DNA of 64,000 nucleotides. Source: Acanthosepion pharaonis (lineage: Eukaryota; Mollusca; Cephalopoda; Sepiida; Sepiidae). Below the pieces are notes generated by a model. It saw nothing but the letters and a program-made list of their open reading frames with translations. It did no database searches and was not told the origin of the DNA. The stretch spans positions 1,815,001-1,879,000 of the forward strand of contig CAHIKZ030004140.1 in NCBI GenBank assembly GCA_903632075.3, in the 5' to 3' direction. Shown here piece after piece: positions 63,503 through 64,000 of this stretch. The position numbers and the translations under genes were made by a program. The stretch's first letter is position 1. Each line of letters opens with the position of its first letter.

Positions 63503-63613
63503 GAAGGAGTGCTGAAAAGGTTTCAGTCTAACCAAGAGACCATTCCAACCATAAACCTTATACTGTGTCAGATATGGGGAAGTGGATTAGGCTGAAGCCA
63601 TTTTAGCACCCCC
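63503..63613. mobile_element. Short inverted-repeat DNA element
   Basis: GGAGTGCTGAAAAGGTTTCA at the left matches the complement of the right end (GGGGTGCTAAAATGGCTTCA), with roughly 75-80% identity. The element is about 110 bp long and its ends resemble those of the element at 2332-2443. Confidence 0.5.
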
Positions 63614-63763
63614 ACCACATATATGTGTTTGTATTTATTTTTCAACTATTAAAAGGTATTTCACATTTTAGTTTATTATAATTTTATTAAATATAATTTA
63701 AAATGTTTAATATTGCATTAATATGGAGGTGTCTTGATGCTCCTTTATATGTACTGATATGCA

Positions 63764-63765
<2 letters not shown>

Positions 63766-63795
<30 letters not shown>
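63766..63795. repeat. (AT)n left of foldback B copy 2
   Basis: AT array directly before the element. The stretch 62990-63500 has only a weak B-box-like word (gtttgattcctgtg) near 63280. Confidence 0.95.
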
Positions 63796-63797
<2 letters not shown>

Positions 63798-63963
63798 GAA
63801 TGAATAAAAGAGGAAAAAATATTCTTAGCCAGCACATTTTGTCCTCTGAGGACTTTATGAAGGCAATGTGTCCTTCAGAGGACAAAACATTGGCTAAGAA
63901 TAGTTTTTCCTCTTGTCTCTTTTTATTCATTTTTCTCCTCTACAGATACACTCTATCTGAGAA

Positions 63964-63967
<4 letters not shown>
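63796..63967. mobile_element. Foldback element family B, copy 2
   Basis: The arms contain attcttagccagcacatttt and gtcctctgag, with complement ctcagaggac-like and acattggctaagaat. The outer arms are atgaataaaagagg and its complement-like tcttgtctctttttattcat. The right flank shares tctacagatacactctatct with copy 1 (61155-61175). (AT)n lies on both sides. Confidence 0.75.

Positions 63968-64000
<33 letters not shown>
63968..64000. repeat. (AT)n at the window edge
   Basis: AT array on the right side of foldback B copy 2, continuing past the window end. Confidence 0.95.

Overview
This window is typical of a cephalopod nuclear genome, most likely an octopus. It is AT-rich and crowded with long (AT)n, (CA)n and (AT)n(GT)n microsatellites. 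It contains many tRNA-derived SINEs and broken non-LTR retrotransposons, and one large protocadherin whose whole ectodomain is a single exon. That architecture is known from the expanded octopus and squid protocadherin families. The species is an inference; no marker gene fixes it.

The only host protein-coding gene I can support is this protocadherin, on the + strand. A probable 5' UTR splice acceptor lies at 33771-33776. A 35-codon upstream ORF lies at 33820-33927. The ectodomain/transmembrane exon is 33955-36633: signal peptide, seven cadherin repeats, one TM helix, 893 codons, ending in a strong donor in phase 0. A 112-codon cytoplasmic-tail exon in matching phase 0 lies at 60076-60411 and ends at another donor, so the gene continues past the window. 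The 23.4-kb intron between them is full of retroelement debris.

Region by region: 1-10 kb holds SINE, hAT and mariner-like fragments, microsatellites and a 34-bp minisatellite. 10-24 kb holds a string of 3'-truncated LINE copies, a 110-bp palindrome and foldback elements. 24-33 kb holds a mariner deletion derivative, a Penelope-like reverse transcriptase remnant with a hammerhead-like motif, a structurally complete hammerhead ribozyme at 29642-29685, another LINE, and a candidate non-autonomous Helitron ending 0.75 kb before the protocadherin exon. 36.6-60 kb is the intron, with LINEs in both orientations and a Penelope-like GIY-YIG endonuclease remnant. 60.4-64 kb is foldback elements and AT arrays.

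The most interesting thread is the hammerhead ribozyme. One copy has every conserved core base and a paired stem I. At least three more copies or decayed copies sit in a Penelope-like element, a SINE tail and palindromic foldback elements. Together they suggest a family of ribozyme-bearing retroelements active in this genome. All calls were made by eye from sequence and translation; no alignment or database search was run.
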